From positions 1 through 50,735 of the forward strand of contig JBFWYO010000027.1 in NCBI GenBank assembly GCA_050186335.1: 50,735 nucleotides of DNA, read 5' to 3'. Positions 7,001-15,765 of the stretch are shown here, piece by piece; position 1 is the stretch's first letter, and each line of letters opens with the position of its first letter. Made by a program: the position numbers and the translations under genes. This stretch comes from JBFWYO01 sp050186335. Its GTDB lineage: Bacteria; Pseudomonadota; Alphaproteobacteria; Bin65. Below the pieces are notes generated by a model, which was not told where the DNA came from, did not search any database, and saw only the letters and a program-made list of their open reading frames with translations.

Positions 7001-8212
7001 TCACTGCACGGCCTCGGCATCGCGCAACGCCGTGATCATCGACGTCTTCAACAGATACTCCTTGGCCAGCGCGGGCGATTCCGCCGTGCGCCGCAACTCG
7101 TCCTGGCGCTGCAGGCGCACCGCCGGGTCGCGCTCATTCAGTATCTGCCGATTGCGCAGCGCGTTGGCTTGCACATATTCGACCGCCACCATGCGCCGCT
7201 GGCGCGAGTAGCGATCCAGCAGCCCGGCATCGGCCTCGCCGCGCCAGACCTTGGTCAATTTTTCCGCCAGGTTGAAGGCGTCGTGCACGCCGCCGTTCAT
7301 GCCCATGCCGCCGAGCGGGTTGTTGATGTGCGCCGCGTCGCCGGCCAGCGCGATGCGTCCGACCCGGTAGGTCGGCACGACGCGCTCGTGCACGGTGTAT
7401 AGCGTGCGATGCACAACGTCGTACGGCCGATCCGACTTTACCACACGGTTGAGCCGCCGCTGCACTTCGGCCTCCGAGTAGACGGTTTCGCGGGGCATCG
7501 CGGCGTCGGTCGGCAGCAGGACGCGCCAATGGTCGCGCACCCGCAAGAGCACGAGCCACTCGTCCGGATCCGACAGATAGTTGACGTAAGTCAGGCCCGG
7601 GAAATGATCCGCAAACTCGAACGTGGTCGACAGCGTCAGGTACATTTCGGGAATGGTAAACCCTTCGAACTCGAGCCCGAGGGCGCGGCGGATCGGACTC
7701 TTCGAGCCCTCGGCGCCGATCACGTAGCGGCCGACGAGATGTTCGCTCTTGCCGTCCGGCGTGGTCGCCTCGACGGTCGCGTAGTCCGCATCCTGCGTGG
7801 CATCGACCACCGCATGCCCGAACCGCACGTCGGCGGCGCCCATGTCCTGTAGCTTCTTGAGCAGCAGACGCGTCAGCTTCCACTGCTCGCTTTGCACCCG
7901 GTAAGGATGGTTGGTGACGTCGCGCAAGGCCGCAAGATCGAATGTGGCGACCGGGCCGGTCTGGCGATCCCGGTACTGCCAGGTCGGAGCCAGTAACCCC
8001 CAATCCATCAGCGCCTGCGTCACGCCGAACTGATCGAGCATGTCGAGCGTCGGCGGATGGAACGTCGAAGCCCTGAGGTCGGTCGGCAGCGACGCGTCGG
8101 CCTCGAGGACCGTCGTCGGGATGCCTTGTTGCGCGAGATACACGGCGGCGCATAGCCCGACCGGCCCCGCGCCCGCGATAATGACCCGCTCCGCATCGAC
8201 GTTCCGCTTCAT
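7001..8212 (-). CDS. FAD-dependent aromatic-ring monooxygenase (PHBH/UbiH-type)
   Basis: A 403-residue group A flavin monooxygenase. The N-terminal FAD motif GAGPVGL, the mid-protein IGAEGSKSPIRRALG (a variant of the usual DG motif, Glu for Asp) and the GD motif LAGDAAHINNPLGGMG are all present. These enzymes use NAD(P)H and O2 to hydroxylate activated aromatic or heteroaromatic rings in the cytoplasm. It is the first gene of a - operon with the amidase-like and isomerase-like genes. Its promoter region carries a GntR-type palindrome over a possible -10 box. A hydroxypyridine or hydroxybenzoate-like substrate would fit the neighbours. I do not see enough to choose one. Confidence 0.9.
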   Translation of the reverse strand: MKRNVDAERVIIAGAGPVGLCAAVYLAQQGIPTTVLEADASLPTDLRASTFHPPTLDMLDQFGVTQALMDWGLLAPTWQYRDRQTGPVATFDLAALRDVTNHPYRVQSEQWKLTRLLLKKLQDMGAADVRFGHAVVDATQDADYATVEATTPDGKSEHLVGRYVIGAEGSKSPIRRALGLEFEGFTIPEMYLTLSTTFEFADHFPGLTYVNYLSDPDEWLVLLRVRDHWRVLLPTDAAMPRETVYSEAEVQRRLNRVVKSDRPYDVVHRTLYTVHERVVPTYRVGRIALAGDAAHINNPLGGMGMNGGVHDAFNLAEKLTKVWRGEADAGLLDRYSRQRRMVAVEYVQANALRNRQILNERDPAVRLQRQDELRRTAESPALAKEYLLKTSMITALRDAEAVQ

Positions 8213-8246
8213 CGTTCAACCCCAATCGCGCCGGCGTTCGGCAACA

Positions 8247-8256
8247 TTGTACACAA
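8247..8256. promoter_or_regulatory. Putative GntR operator for the monooxygenase operon
   Basis: TTGTACACAA matches TNGT-N2-ACNA completely. Read on the - strand it overlaps a possible -10 box (TACAAT, complement of 8246-8251), 34 bases before the monooxygenase start at 8212. The matching -35 box is poor. Confidence 0.5.
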
Positions 8257-8453
8257 ACTGCTTGCCCAATAAACCATCACGCATCTCCGGCACGCGCCCG
8301 CAAGTGGCGCCCCACAGCGCATTCCGACGCCCCATGCAACTGCCCAGGTCCGCAGCTTTCGGCGCAAAATAGCGGCAATTGCTCGGCCCGCCGCAATCGC
8401 GCACAATGGCCTCGAAGAATCCGACAAAACGTCTCAGCGTGTCGCGCGTTTCG

Positions 8454-8481
8454 TTGACACCTAAGCATGATTGTATACAAT
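8454..8481 (+). promoter_or_regulatory. Sigma-70-like promoter with a palindromic operator on the -10 box
   Basis: A perfect -35 hexamer TTGACA (8454-8459) is followed after 16 bases by TACAAT (8476-8481). The 12-base perfect palindrome ATTGTATACAAT (8470-8481) covers the -10 box and contains TTGTATACAA (8471-8480), the best GntR-type site in the window. A repressor bound here would block the promoter. The first downstream gene starts at 8532. The remaining divergent spacer (8213-8531) holds no gene that I can see. A looser TTGTG-N6-... repeat at 8493-8507 may be a second half-site. Confidence 0.65.
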
Positions 8482-8531
8482 AATTCCAGTTGTTGTGAAG
8501 CTACACAAATCGCCGCGAGGGTTTGCATACG

Positions 8532-9443
8532 ATGCAATACGATTTCGTTCCATTGCCCGAACGCAAACCGTTGCGCTGGCCGAACAACAAGCGGATCGCG
8601 CTGATCCTGACACTCAATCTCGAATACTGGGATCTGCTCAAGGACACGGACAAGCCGTATTACGCCGGTGGGCCGCCCGTGCTGCCCGACCCGTTGCCCG
8701 GGAATGTGCCCGACTATCATAACTATTCCTGGCGCGAGTACGGCCAGCGCGTCGGCATCTGGCGCCTGATCGACGCGTTCGACAAGGCCGGCGTGCCGGC
8801 CGGCTGCACCATGAACGCCAAGATGGGGCTCGAGCGGCGACCGATCGTGCAGGCCGCGATCGATCGCGGGTGGGAACTGGTCGCGCACAATTACGAACAG
8901 GGCGATCTGCTGACCAACTACCACAAGGATCGCACGGCGGAGCAGAAGCTGATCCGCGAAACGCTGACCGTGTACGAAAAAGTCGTCGGCAAGAAGGCCA
9001 AAGGCTGGCTGTCGTCGTCGCTGCGCGGCACGACGAACACCGTCGACATCCTCGCCGAGGAAGGCCTGATCTTTTTCTGCGATTACATGAACGACGAACA
9101 GCCGTACCTGATCCGCACGCCGCACGGCCCGGTGGTCGGCACGCCCTACTCAGTGGAAATCAACGACTTCACGATCTTCCACCGGCGCGGCCTGTCGACG
9201 ACCGCGGTGCTGGAACTGCTCAAGGAACAGTTTAACGAGCTGTATCGGGAAGGCGCCGAAAGCGGGCGCTTGATGAATGTCGGCCTGCATCCGCACATTG
9301 CCGGCCATCCCTACCGCATCCGCGCGATCCGCGAATTCCTGGAATACGCGAAGGGTTTCCCGGACGTGTGGTGGGCCACCCGCGAAGACATCGCAACCTG
9401 GTACTTGCAGCATCACGCCGAGCATATTCCGCCGACCCGATAA
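8532..9443 (+). CDS. Polysaccharide deacetylase-fold hydrolase (PuuE/allantoinase or cyclic-imidase-like)
   Basis: I use the ATG at 8532 (MQYDFVPLPERKPL), 303 residues; a TTG at 8523 would add three residues. The protein has the NodB-type barrel but belongs to the cytosolic PuuE/imidase branch: no signal peptide, an N-terminal region rich in Trp/Tyr, the metal-site-like stretches VAHNYEQGDLL and NVGLHPHIAGHPYR, and a C-terminal WWATREDIATWY block. Members open cyclic amides such as allantoin or cyclic imides (maleimide, succinimide) rather than deacetylating sugars. It leads a + operon with a full Liv-type transporter starting 19 bases later. An imide or ureide ring-opening role fits the amidase and isomerase genes nearby. 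The substrate is inference. Confidence 0.85.
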   Translation: MQYDFVPLPERKPLRWPNNKRIALILTLNLEYWDLLKDTDKPYYAGGPPVLPDPLPGNVPDYHNYSWREYGQRVGIWRLIDAFDKAGVPAGCTMNAKMGLERRPIVQAAIDRGWELVAHNYEQGDLLTNYHKDRTAEQKLIRETLTVYEKVVGKKAKGWLSSSLRGTTNTVDILAEEGLIFFCDYMNDEQPYLIRTPHGPVVGTPYSVEINDFTIFHRRGLSTTAVLELLKEQFNELYREGAESGRLMNVGLHPHIAGHPYRIRAIREFLEYAKGFPDVWWATREDIATWYLQHHAEHIPPTR

Positions 9444-9462
9444 AGACGCAGGGCCCGAGCGC

Positions 9463-10362
9463 ATGGTGCAGCAGTTCCTCCAGCAGTTGATCAACGGCCT
9501 GATGCTGGGCGGCGTCTACGCGATCTGCGCGGTCGCCTTCACGCTCACCATCGGGATGCTGAATTTCCTGAATTTCACCATTCCCGCCCTGTTCATGCTC
9601 TCGGCGATGCTGACCTGGGCGATGACGCATCTCGGCATGCATTGGCTGGTCGCGGTCGGCATCGGGATACTGGTCGCCATTGTCGCCTCGCTGGTGATCG
9701 AGCGCTTCACGTACCGGTACATGAAGGCCAAGTACGGCGACGCGACCGAACACGCCTTGCCGCTGGTCAGTTCGCTTGGCTTCCTGATCATTTTCGAGCA
9801 CGCGGTGATTTCGATCTGGGGTACCGACGCACAAGTGTTTGCGACGCCGTTCACCGATCCCAATTTGCGCGTCGGCGGCCTGATCGTCGGTCTGCCGCAG
9901 CTTTTCGGTCTCGGTCTCGCGATCGCGATCGTCTGGTTCCTGAGCGCCCTCTTGAAACGCACACGGACCGGCCGTGCGCTGCGGGCGATCGCCGAGAACC
10001 CCGACGCGTCCACGCTGATGGGCGTCGAAGTGCAGCGCATCGTGCCGATCGTTTTCGTGATCACTGGTATCCTCTCGGCGCTGGCCGGCGTGCTCTACAC
10101 GATCAGTTACCGCGACGTCACGCCGTATATCGGCGATGCGGTGGCGGCGGACGCCATCGCCGGCATGGTGATCGGCGGGCTGGGCAACGTGTGGGGCGCC
10201 ATCATCGGCGGGCTGATCGTCGGCGTGGTCAAAGTCCTGTCGATCGCCTACGGCGGCGCCGCAATCGAGAAAATCCCGGTCTGGGGCCTTTTGCTGCTCA
10301 TCCTCGTGGTCAAGCCGACCGGCCTGTTCGGCCACACCAAGATCGGCAAGGGGAAATTCTAG
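9463..10362 (+). CDS. livH: Branched-chain amino acid-type ABC transporter permease LivH
   Basis: I start at the ATG at 9463 (MVQQFLQQLINGLMLGGVY), giving 299 residues; the open frame extends further upstream through the 3' end of the deacetylase gene in a shadow frame. It is a polytopic inner-membrane protein with about eight hydrophobic segments and the LivH signatures LINGLMLGGVYAICAVAF, RTRTGRALRAIAENPDAS and GMVIGGLGNVWGAIIGG. LivH pairs with LivM to form the channel of hydrophobic amino acid transporters, a family widely reused for aromatic acids, amides and ureides. The stop TAG is followed directly by the livM start at 10364. Confidence 0.93.
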   Translation: MVQQFLQQLINGLMLGGVYAICAVAFTLTIGMLNFLNFTIPALFMLSAMLTWAMTHLGMHWLVAVGIGILVAIVASLVIERFTYRYMKAKYGDATEHALPLVSSLGFLIIFEHAVISIWGTDAQVFATPFTDPNLRVGGLIVGLPQLFGLGLAIAIVWFLSALLKRTRTGRALRAIAENPDASTLMGVEVQRIVPIVFVITGILSALAGVLYTISYRDVTPYIGDAVAADAIAGMVIGGLGNVWGAIIGGLIVGVVKVLSIAYGGAAIEKIPVWGLLLLILVVKPTGLFGHTKIGKGKF

Positions 10363-10363
10363 G

Positions 10364-11251
10364 ATGAGCGGGTATATCTCCGGCATTCTGGCGATCCTGC
10401 TGATCAACATCGTGATCGCCTATTCGGTGTACCTGCCGGCGTCGGCCGGGCTGCTGAATCTGGGTGCGGCCGGTTTCGTGCTGATCGGCGGCTATATGGC
10501 CGGCGAATTCACCCAGTTCTATAAGCTGCCGCTGGCGTTCGCGATCCCGATCGGCGGATTGATCGCCGGCATCGTGGGCTTCCTGGTGTCGTTCCCGATC
10601 CTGCGCACGCGCGGCGTCTACATGGTGCTGGCGACGTTCGCGTTCGCCGAGGTGGTCGGCGGCATCTTCCTCAACATTCCGCGCTACGGCGAAGCCGCCG
10701 GCTTCAATATCGACACCTATGCCGGGCTCGGCGTGGTTCTGCCGACGACGCTGATCGTGATCGCCTTCGTCGCCTGGCTGCTCTCCACCCGCTTCGGCCT
10801 GGCGATGCGCTCGGTGCACGACGACGAGAACGTCGCCATGCTGTTCGGCGTCGACCTGCGGGCGACGCAGGTTGCCGCCTTCACGCTGGGCGGATTTCTG
10901 GGCGGTGTCGGCGGCGCGTTGCTGGCGCATCAATTCCAGTACATCGACGTGCAGAATACCGGCGTGCTGTTCAGCATTTACGTGCTGCTGTACGTGCTGA
11001 TGGGCGGCACGCAGACGGCGTTCGGACCGATTGCCGGCGCAGCCTTCTTCACCATCGTGCCCGAGCTGCTGCGCGGCGTTTCCAAATACAGCCCGAGCCT
11101 GAAGTTCCTCGAAGACGGACGCTTCATCGTGTTCGGCATCGCCGTGGTGCTGGTCATGGTCCTGCGACCCGAAGGCCTGATCACGCGGACGATGACGGAA
11201 CGGCTCTACGGCATGTTCCGGCGCAAGACTAAGCCGGCGGAGGCCGCATGA
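10364..11251 (+). CDS. livM: Branched-chain amino acid-type ABC transporter permease LivM
   Basis: A 295-residue permease with multiple membrane segments and the LivM motifs LPASAGLLNLGAAGFVLIGGY, TRFGLAMRSVHDDENVAMLFGVD and LGGFLGGVGGALLAHQ. It forms the second half of the Liv-type channel. It begins one base after the livH stop and its end overlaps livG by four bases (ATGA), so translation is coupled. The C-terminus is short and basic (MFRRKTKPAEAA), as is usual before the ATPase gene. Confidence 0.93.
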   Translation: MSGYISGILAILLINIVIAYSVYLPASAGLLNLGAAGFVLIGGYMAGEFTQFYKLPLAFAIPIGGLIAGIVGFLVSFPILRTRGVYMVLATFAFAEVVGGIFLNIPRYGEAAGFNIDTYAGLGVVLPTTLIVIAFVAWLLSTRFGLAMRSVHDDENVAMLFGVDLRATQVAAFTLGGFLGGVGGALLAHQFQYIDVQNTGVLFSIYVLLYVLMGGTQTAFGPIAGAAFFTIVPELLRGVSKYSPSLKFLEDGRFIVFGIAVVLVMVLRPEGLITRTMTERLYGMFRRKTKPAEAA

Positions 11252-12008
11252 GCGACAGCGTTCTCCGGCTGAACGACGTCCACAAAAGTTTCGGCGGGCT
11301 CAAAGTCATCGACGACGTGTCGTTCGACGTCCGCAAGGGCAGCCGTACCGCGCTGATCGGCCCCAACGGCGCCGGCAAGACCACGGTATTCAATCTTATC
11401 AGCGGCATCTATCCGATCGACCAGGGAAGCATCGCCGCCAACGGCGTCGAGATCACCCAATTGCCAGCCCGCAAGCGCGTGCGCGCCGGCATTGCGCGCT
11501 CGTTCCAGAACATCCGGCTGATGCCGCATCTGTCGACGGTCGAGAACGTCATGCTCGGCCAGCACAGCACCGAGCCCGCGCTCGGCTGGTCGAAAAGCCG
11601 CCGCGCCCGGCAAGCGGTGGAAGCGGCGCTGGCCGACGCCGGCCTGGGCACCTACCCGGGACAGATCGTCGCCAATCTGCCGTACGGCATCCAGAAGCGC
11701 ATCGAAGTGGTCCGCGCGCTGATGGCGAAACCGCGATTGCTGCTGCTCGACGAACCGGCGGCCGGGCTCAACACCGCCGAAACCGACGAGCTCAGCCAAT
11801 TGCTCCAGCGCGTCAACGCGCAAGGCATCACCCTGCTGGTGGTCGAGCACGACATGCACTTTGTCCGCAACCTGTGCGACCACGTCATCGTGCTCAATTT
11901 CGGCCGCAAGATCTTCGAGGGCACGCCGAACGAGGTGCATCTCGATCCCGGCGTACGCGAAGCGTATCTCGGCGGCGACATGTCGCTGGCCTCGAGCGCG
12001 GAGGCGAC

Positions 12009-12012
<4 letters not shown>
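11248..12012 (+). CDS. livG: Liv-type ABC transporter ATP-binding protein LivG
   Basis: A 254-residue ABC ATPase. The Walker A is GPNGAGKTT (38-46), the signature region is LPYGIQKRIEVVRAL (the usual LivG variant of the LSGGQ loop), and Walker B is RLLLLDEPAAGLN, with the switch histidine in VVEHDMHFV. LivG energises transport together with LivF at the cytoplasmic face of LivHM. The gene overlaps livM and livF by four bases each, so the unit is translationally coupled. Confidence 0.94.
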
Positions 12013-12728
<716 letters not shown>

Positions 12729-12793
12729 CCCCGATCCGGAGAAGACGGAACCTGTTTGAAAGCCTAAAATAACTGCAACAATAGGAGGTTCGC

Positions 12794-13981
12794 TTGAACA
12801 AGAAATGGATGGGAGCGGCGCTAAGCGCACTGATCGCCGCGGCGGTAACGACGCCTTCGTGGGCGGAAGAAATCGTGCTCGGGTTGTCGTTCCCGAAGAC
12901 CGGCCGCTATACGACGGTCGGCGCCGCGACCGAAATCGCGGTCGATATCGCGGTGGCGGAAATCAACGCCAAGGGCGGCATCGACGGCAAGAAGATCCGC
13001 GTCGAGAAATTCGACACCGCGAGCGACCCGAAGAACGCGCAAGTGGCGGCGCAGCGCTTCGCTGAAGACGTCAAGGCGCTGGCCATCATCGGTCCGTTCT
13101 CGACCGCCGAAGCGGCGGTTGCATTCGCTGCCGGCGAACGGCTCGAAATCGTGCAGATGCCGAACGCCTCGTCGGCGCCCGGCCTGACCAAAGGCAAGAA
13201 CTGGGCCTGGCGCATGACCGAGGACGAGGGCAAGCAGTTCTCGCGCCTGGTTAGGACGCTGTCGGCCAAGAACATCGTCAAGGACAAGACCGCGGCGGTG
13301 CTTTATCCGTCCGACGAAGCGGTCGGCAAGGCGCTCGGCGAGATCATCATGCCGACGCAGCTCAAGAACAACGGCTTCACCCTGGTCGACAACCCGATCG
13401 GCTTCCCGACCGCGTCGTTCGATCTGTCGCCGCAGGTTTCCAAGATCAAGGAAAAGAACCCGGCCGTGGTTTCGTTCGCCGGCCTGCCGGAGGCGGCGTC
13501 CAAAGTGCTCAAGGAAGTGCGCCGCCAGGGTATGAACGCGCGCATGATCGGCTCGCAAATCTTCGCCGATCCGGACATCGCTGAGAAGCTTGGGCCGGAA
13601 GGCGAAGGCACGATCTTCGTCGCCTGGTACTGGTGGGATCTGAACGATCGCACGCGCGGCTTCGAGAAGAAATTCCTGGAAGAGGTGAAGAAGCGCGGCA
13701 TGAACCGCACCGGCGCGCATCACGTCGACGCGGCGGCCTACGACATCGTCTACGTCTACGCGGATGCGATCCGGCGCGGCAAGGTCACCGGCAATCCGGC
13801 CAAGCTCAAGGAAGAGCGCCTCGCCATCCGCAACGCACTGGCGGCGACCGACTATGACGGCATCAGCGGCAAGGTTTGCTTCGACAAGGAGCGCGATGCC
13901 GAGCTCGCGGCGTACGTCATCGAGATCAAGGGCGGCAAGCGGGCGTTGCTGGACTCGCATCCGTCCGACAAGTGCAAATAA
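12794..13981 (+). CDS. Liv-type ABC transporter periplasmic substrate-binding protein
   Basis: A 395-residue protein of the periplasmic-binding-protein type 1 family (Peripla_BP_6). I start it at the TTG at 12794 because AGGAGG lies at 12783-12788, five bases upstream, and because this start supplies the basic residues of a signal peptide (MNKKWMGAALSALIAAA, cleavage probably after SWA at residue 24). The mature protein begins EEIVLGLSFPKTGRY and has the family region ASDPKNAQVAAQRF. It would deliver the pathway substrate to LivHMGF. The binding-pocket residues do not allow me to name the ligand; position next to the imidase-like gene suggests a ring amide, imide or its acid. A clear terminator follows. 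Confidence 0.92.
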   Translation: MNKKWMGAALSALIAAAVTTPSWAEEIVLGLSFPKTGRYTTVGAATEIAVDIAVAEINAKGGIDGKKIRVEKFDTASDPKNAQVAAQRFAEDVKALAIIGPFSTAEAAVAFAAGERLEIVQMPNASSAPGLTKGKNWAWRMTEDEGKQFSRLVRTLSAKNIVKDKTAAVLYPSDEAVGKALGEIIMPTQLKNNGFTLVDNPIGFPTASFDLSPQVSKIKEKNPAVVSFAGLPEAASKVLKEVRRQGMNARMIGSQIFADPDIAEKLGPEGEGTIFVAWYWWDLNDRTRGFEKKFLEEVKKRGMNRTGAHHVDAAAYDIVYVYADAIRRGKVTGNPAKLKEERLAIRNALAATDYDGISGKVCFDKERDAELAAYVIEIKGGKRALLDSHPSDKCK

Positions 13982-14005
13982 ACGACTGATCGAAGCGTCG
14001 ACGGC

Positions 14006-14040
14006 AAGCGGGCGGTGCATGGCACCGCCCGCTTTGTTTT
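14006..14040 (+). terminator. Rho-independent terminator of the liv operon
   Basis: A 13-base-pair GC-rich stem (14006-14018 with 14022-14034) with a three-base loop is followed by TGTTTTG. It lies 25 bases after the stop of the binding-protein gene and separates it from the convergent lyase-fold gene. Confidence 0.8.
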
Positions 14041-14065
14041 GCCCGGGCGCCGAAGCCGATCCAGG

Positions 14066-14914
14066 CTATGGCTTGAAGTATTTGTTCAGTTCCATGTGCG
14101 GGATCGCCGGCTTGGCGAATTCATACGTGCCTGTGGTCATCAATTCGCGCGCCGCCTGCCGCACCATGCCGAGCGCCGCGCGCGTCAGCGTGCCACCGAC
14201 GCTGATCCGTGCGACGCCCATACGCGCAAGTTCCTTGATCGGCGGCATGCCGGGACCGGCGATCACGTTGATCGGCCCGTCGATCGCCTTGGCCAGGCGT
14301 GCGATGACGCCGGCGTCGCCGATGAACGGCACGAAGGCGCAGGTCGCGCCGGCCTTGAGATAGGCATTGGCACGCTTGACGGCTTCCGCGAACGCGACCG
14401 CGTCGTCCGGCTTCTTGCCCCAGAAAGCATCGGTGCGTCCGTTCAAGGCGAACGGAATGCCGGTTGCCTCGGCGGCATGGCGCGCCGCCTTCAGGCGCGC
14501 GATCGCGTAGTCGAAATCGTGCAGCGCATAGTTCCTTTCGGCCATGCTGTCCTCGATGTTCGCGCCGACGATACCGATGTCGATCGCGCGCCGGATCGTA
14601 TGGGCCACGTCGGCGGGCGATTTGCCGTAGCCGGCCTCCAGATCGGCGGTGACCGGCAGATCGACCGCGGCGGCGATCCGGCCGACCGCGTCGAGCATGG
14701 CGTCGGCGGAAATCAGCTCGCCGTCCGGTAGGCCTTGCGCGAAGGCGATGCCGGCGCTGGTCGTCGCCAGCGCCTTGTACCCCTCCCCGGCCACGATCTT
14801 GGCGGTGCCGGCGTCCCAGACATTGGGCAGGACGATCGGCATACCGGCCGCGCGCGCCTCCTTGTGCATGTCGACGAAACGCCGGCCCTTTTCCGATAGA
14901 TTGCTGCGGCTCAT
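14066..14914 (-). CDS. Isocitrate lyase/PEP mutase superfamily protein lacking the catalytic cysteine loop
   Basis: I start at 14914 (MSRSNLSEKGRRFV), 282 residues, because GGAG lies six bases upstream; the ATG at 14926 overlaps the preceding SDR stop and is an alternative. The PEP-mutase barrel is recognisable from LPNVWDAGTAKIV (29-41), the metal-site motif ADLEAGYG (90-97) and NIEDS (119-123). The KxCGH loop that should follow is absent; the region reads SMAERNYALHDFDYA instead. This places it in the large, mostly uncharacterised isocitrate lyase/phosphoenolpyruvate mutase-like group, some members of which act on oxaloacetate or phosphonates. It is the second gene of a - pair with an SDR and converges on the liv operon. 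Confidence 0.87.
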   Translation of the reverse strand: MSRSNLSEKGRRFVDMHKEARAAGMPIVLPNVWDAGTAKIVAGEGYKALATTSAGIAFAQGLPDGELISADAMLDAVGRIAAAVDLPVTADLEAGYGKSPADVAHTIRRAIDIGIVGANIEDSMAERNYALHDFDYAIARLKAARHAAEATGIPFALNGRTDAFWGKKPDDAVAFAEAVKRANAYLKAGATCAFVPFIGDAGVIARLAKAIDGPINVIAGPGMPPIKELARMGVARISVGGTLTRAALGMVRQAARELMTTGTYEFAKPAIPHMELNKYFKP

Positions 14915-14925
14915 GATTCGCTCCA

Positions 14926-15690
14926 TTAGATGCCGACGACGGGATCGCCGCCAGCGGGACTCAGCGTTTGCCCGGTAATGAAATCGGAGTCCGACGATGC
15001 CAGGAACGCGACCGCCATCGCGACCTCGCGCGGTTCGGCCAGGCGCTTGAACGGCAGGCCGGCAGCGTGGCGTTCGAAATTCTCGTCGGCGCCGATGCTC
15101 CGCCTGGTCAACGGGGTTTTGACCAGCCCGGGCGCCACCGCGTTGACGCAGATGTTCCACGGCGCGAATTCCAGCGCCCAAGCCTTGGTCAGTCCAAGCA
15201 GCGCCGACTTGGCGGCGGTGTAATGCGATGCGGTAACACTACCCTTCATCGCGAAGTTGGACGAGATATTGATGATCTTACCGTAACGCCGCGCCTTCAT
15301 TCCCGGCACCACGGCTTGCGTCGCAAAGAACGAGCCTTTGACGTGCACGGCGATCATTCGGTCGAAGGTCGCTTCGTCGATGCTTTCGAAGCGCATCTGC
15401 ATGCCGGAAATACCCGCGTTGTTGACCAGAATGTCGATACGTCCGGCATGGCGTTCGGCATCGGCCGCGACGGCGGCAAATTCGCTCGGACGCGCGACGT
15501 CTGCGGCCAACGCGTCCGCCTTGCCGCCGGCCGCGCGAATGCCGGCAGCGACCGTTTCGGCGGCATCGCCCGCCAGATCGCAGACGATCACGTGCGCGCC
15601 GCGCGCGGCCATCAATTCCACGTGAGCGCGCCCCATGCCCGAGGCGGCACCGGTCACCAGCGCCACCCGGCCGGCCAATTGCTGCGACAT
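14926..15690 (-). CDS. SDR-family NAD(P)-dependent oxidoreductase
   Basis: A 254-residue classical SDR. The cofactor motif TGAASGMG is at 13-20, with the acidic residue after beta-2 (VCDLAG, D38) favouring NAD. NNAG is at 90-93, the catalytic serine lies in NISSN, and Y157 and K161 form YTAAK. It resembles 3-oxoacyl-ACP reductase/glucose dehydrogenase-like members, which cannot be separated by eye. Its stop codon overlaps a possible upstream start of the lyase-fold gene, so the two are co-transcribed and translationally coupled. No GntR-type palindrome is visible upstream. Confidence 0.92.
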   Translation of the reverse strand: MSQQLAGRVALVTGAASGMGRAHVELMAARGAHVIVCDLAGDAAETVAAGIRAAGGKADALAADVARPSEFAAVAADAERHAGRIDILVNNAGISGMQMRFESIDEATFDRMIAVHVKGSFFATQAVVPGMKARRYGKIINISSNFAMKGSVTASHYTAAKSALLGLTKAWALEFAPWNICVNAVAPGLVKTPLTRRSIGADENFERHAAGLPFKRLAEPREVAMAVAFLASSDSDFITGQTLSPAGGDPVVGI

Positions 15691-15765
15691 CGCGATGCCC
15701 CGTTCGAAGTTCTATTCGACCGCCAGTTTCGGGCACCGCGGCCGGCGAGACAAGGGATCCGCGCG

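Noticed and set aside
5538..8212. Complete nicotinate (nic) degradation cluster
   Set aside because: Monooxygenase, amidase-like and isomerase-like genes are present, but the 2,5-dihydroxypyridine dioxygenase, the deformylase and the nicotinate hydroxylase are not, and the isomerase-like protein lacks both cysteines.
8532..9443. Peptidoglycan or chitin deacetylase
   Set aside because: There is no signal peptide, and the Trp/Tyr-rich N-terminus and C-terminal block match cytosolic PuuE/imidase members. Linkage to a Liv transporter also argues for small-molecule catabolism.
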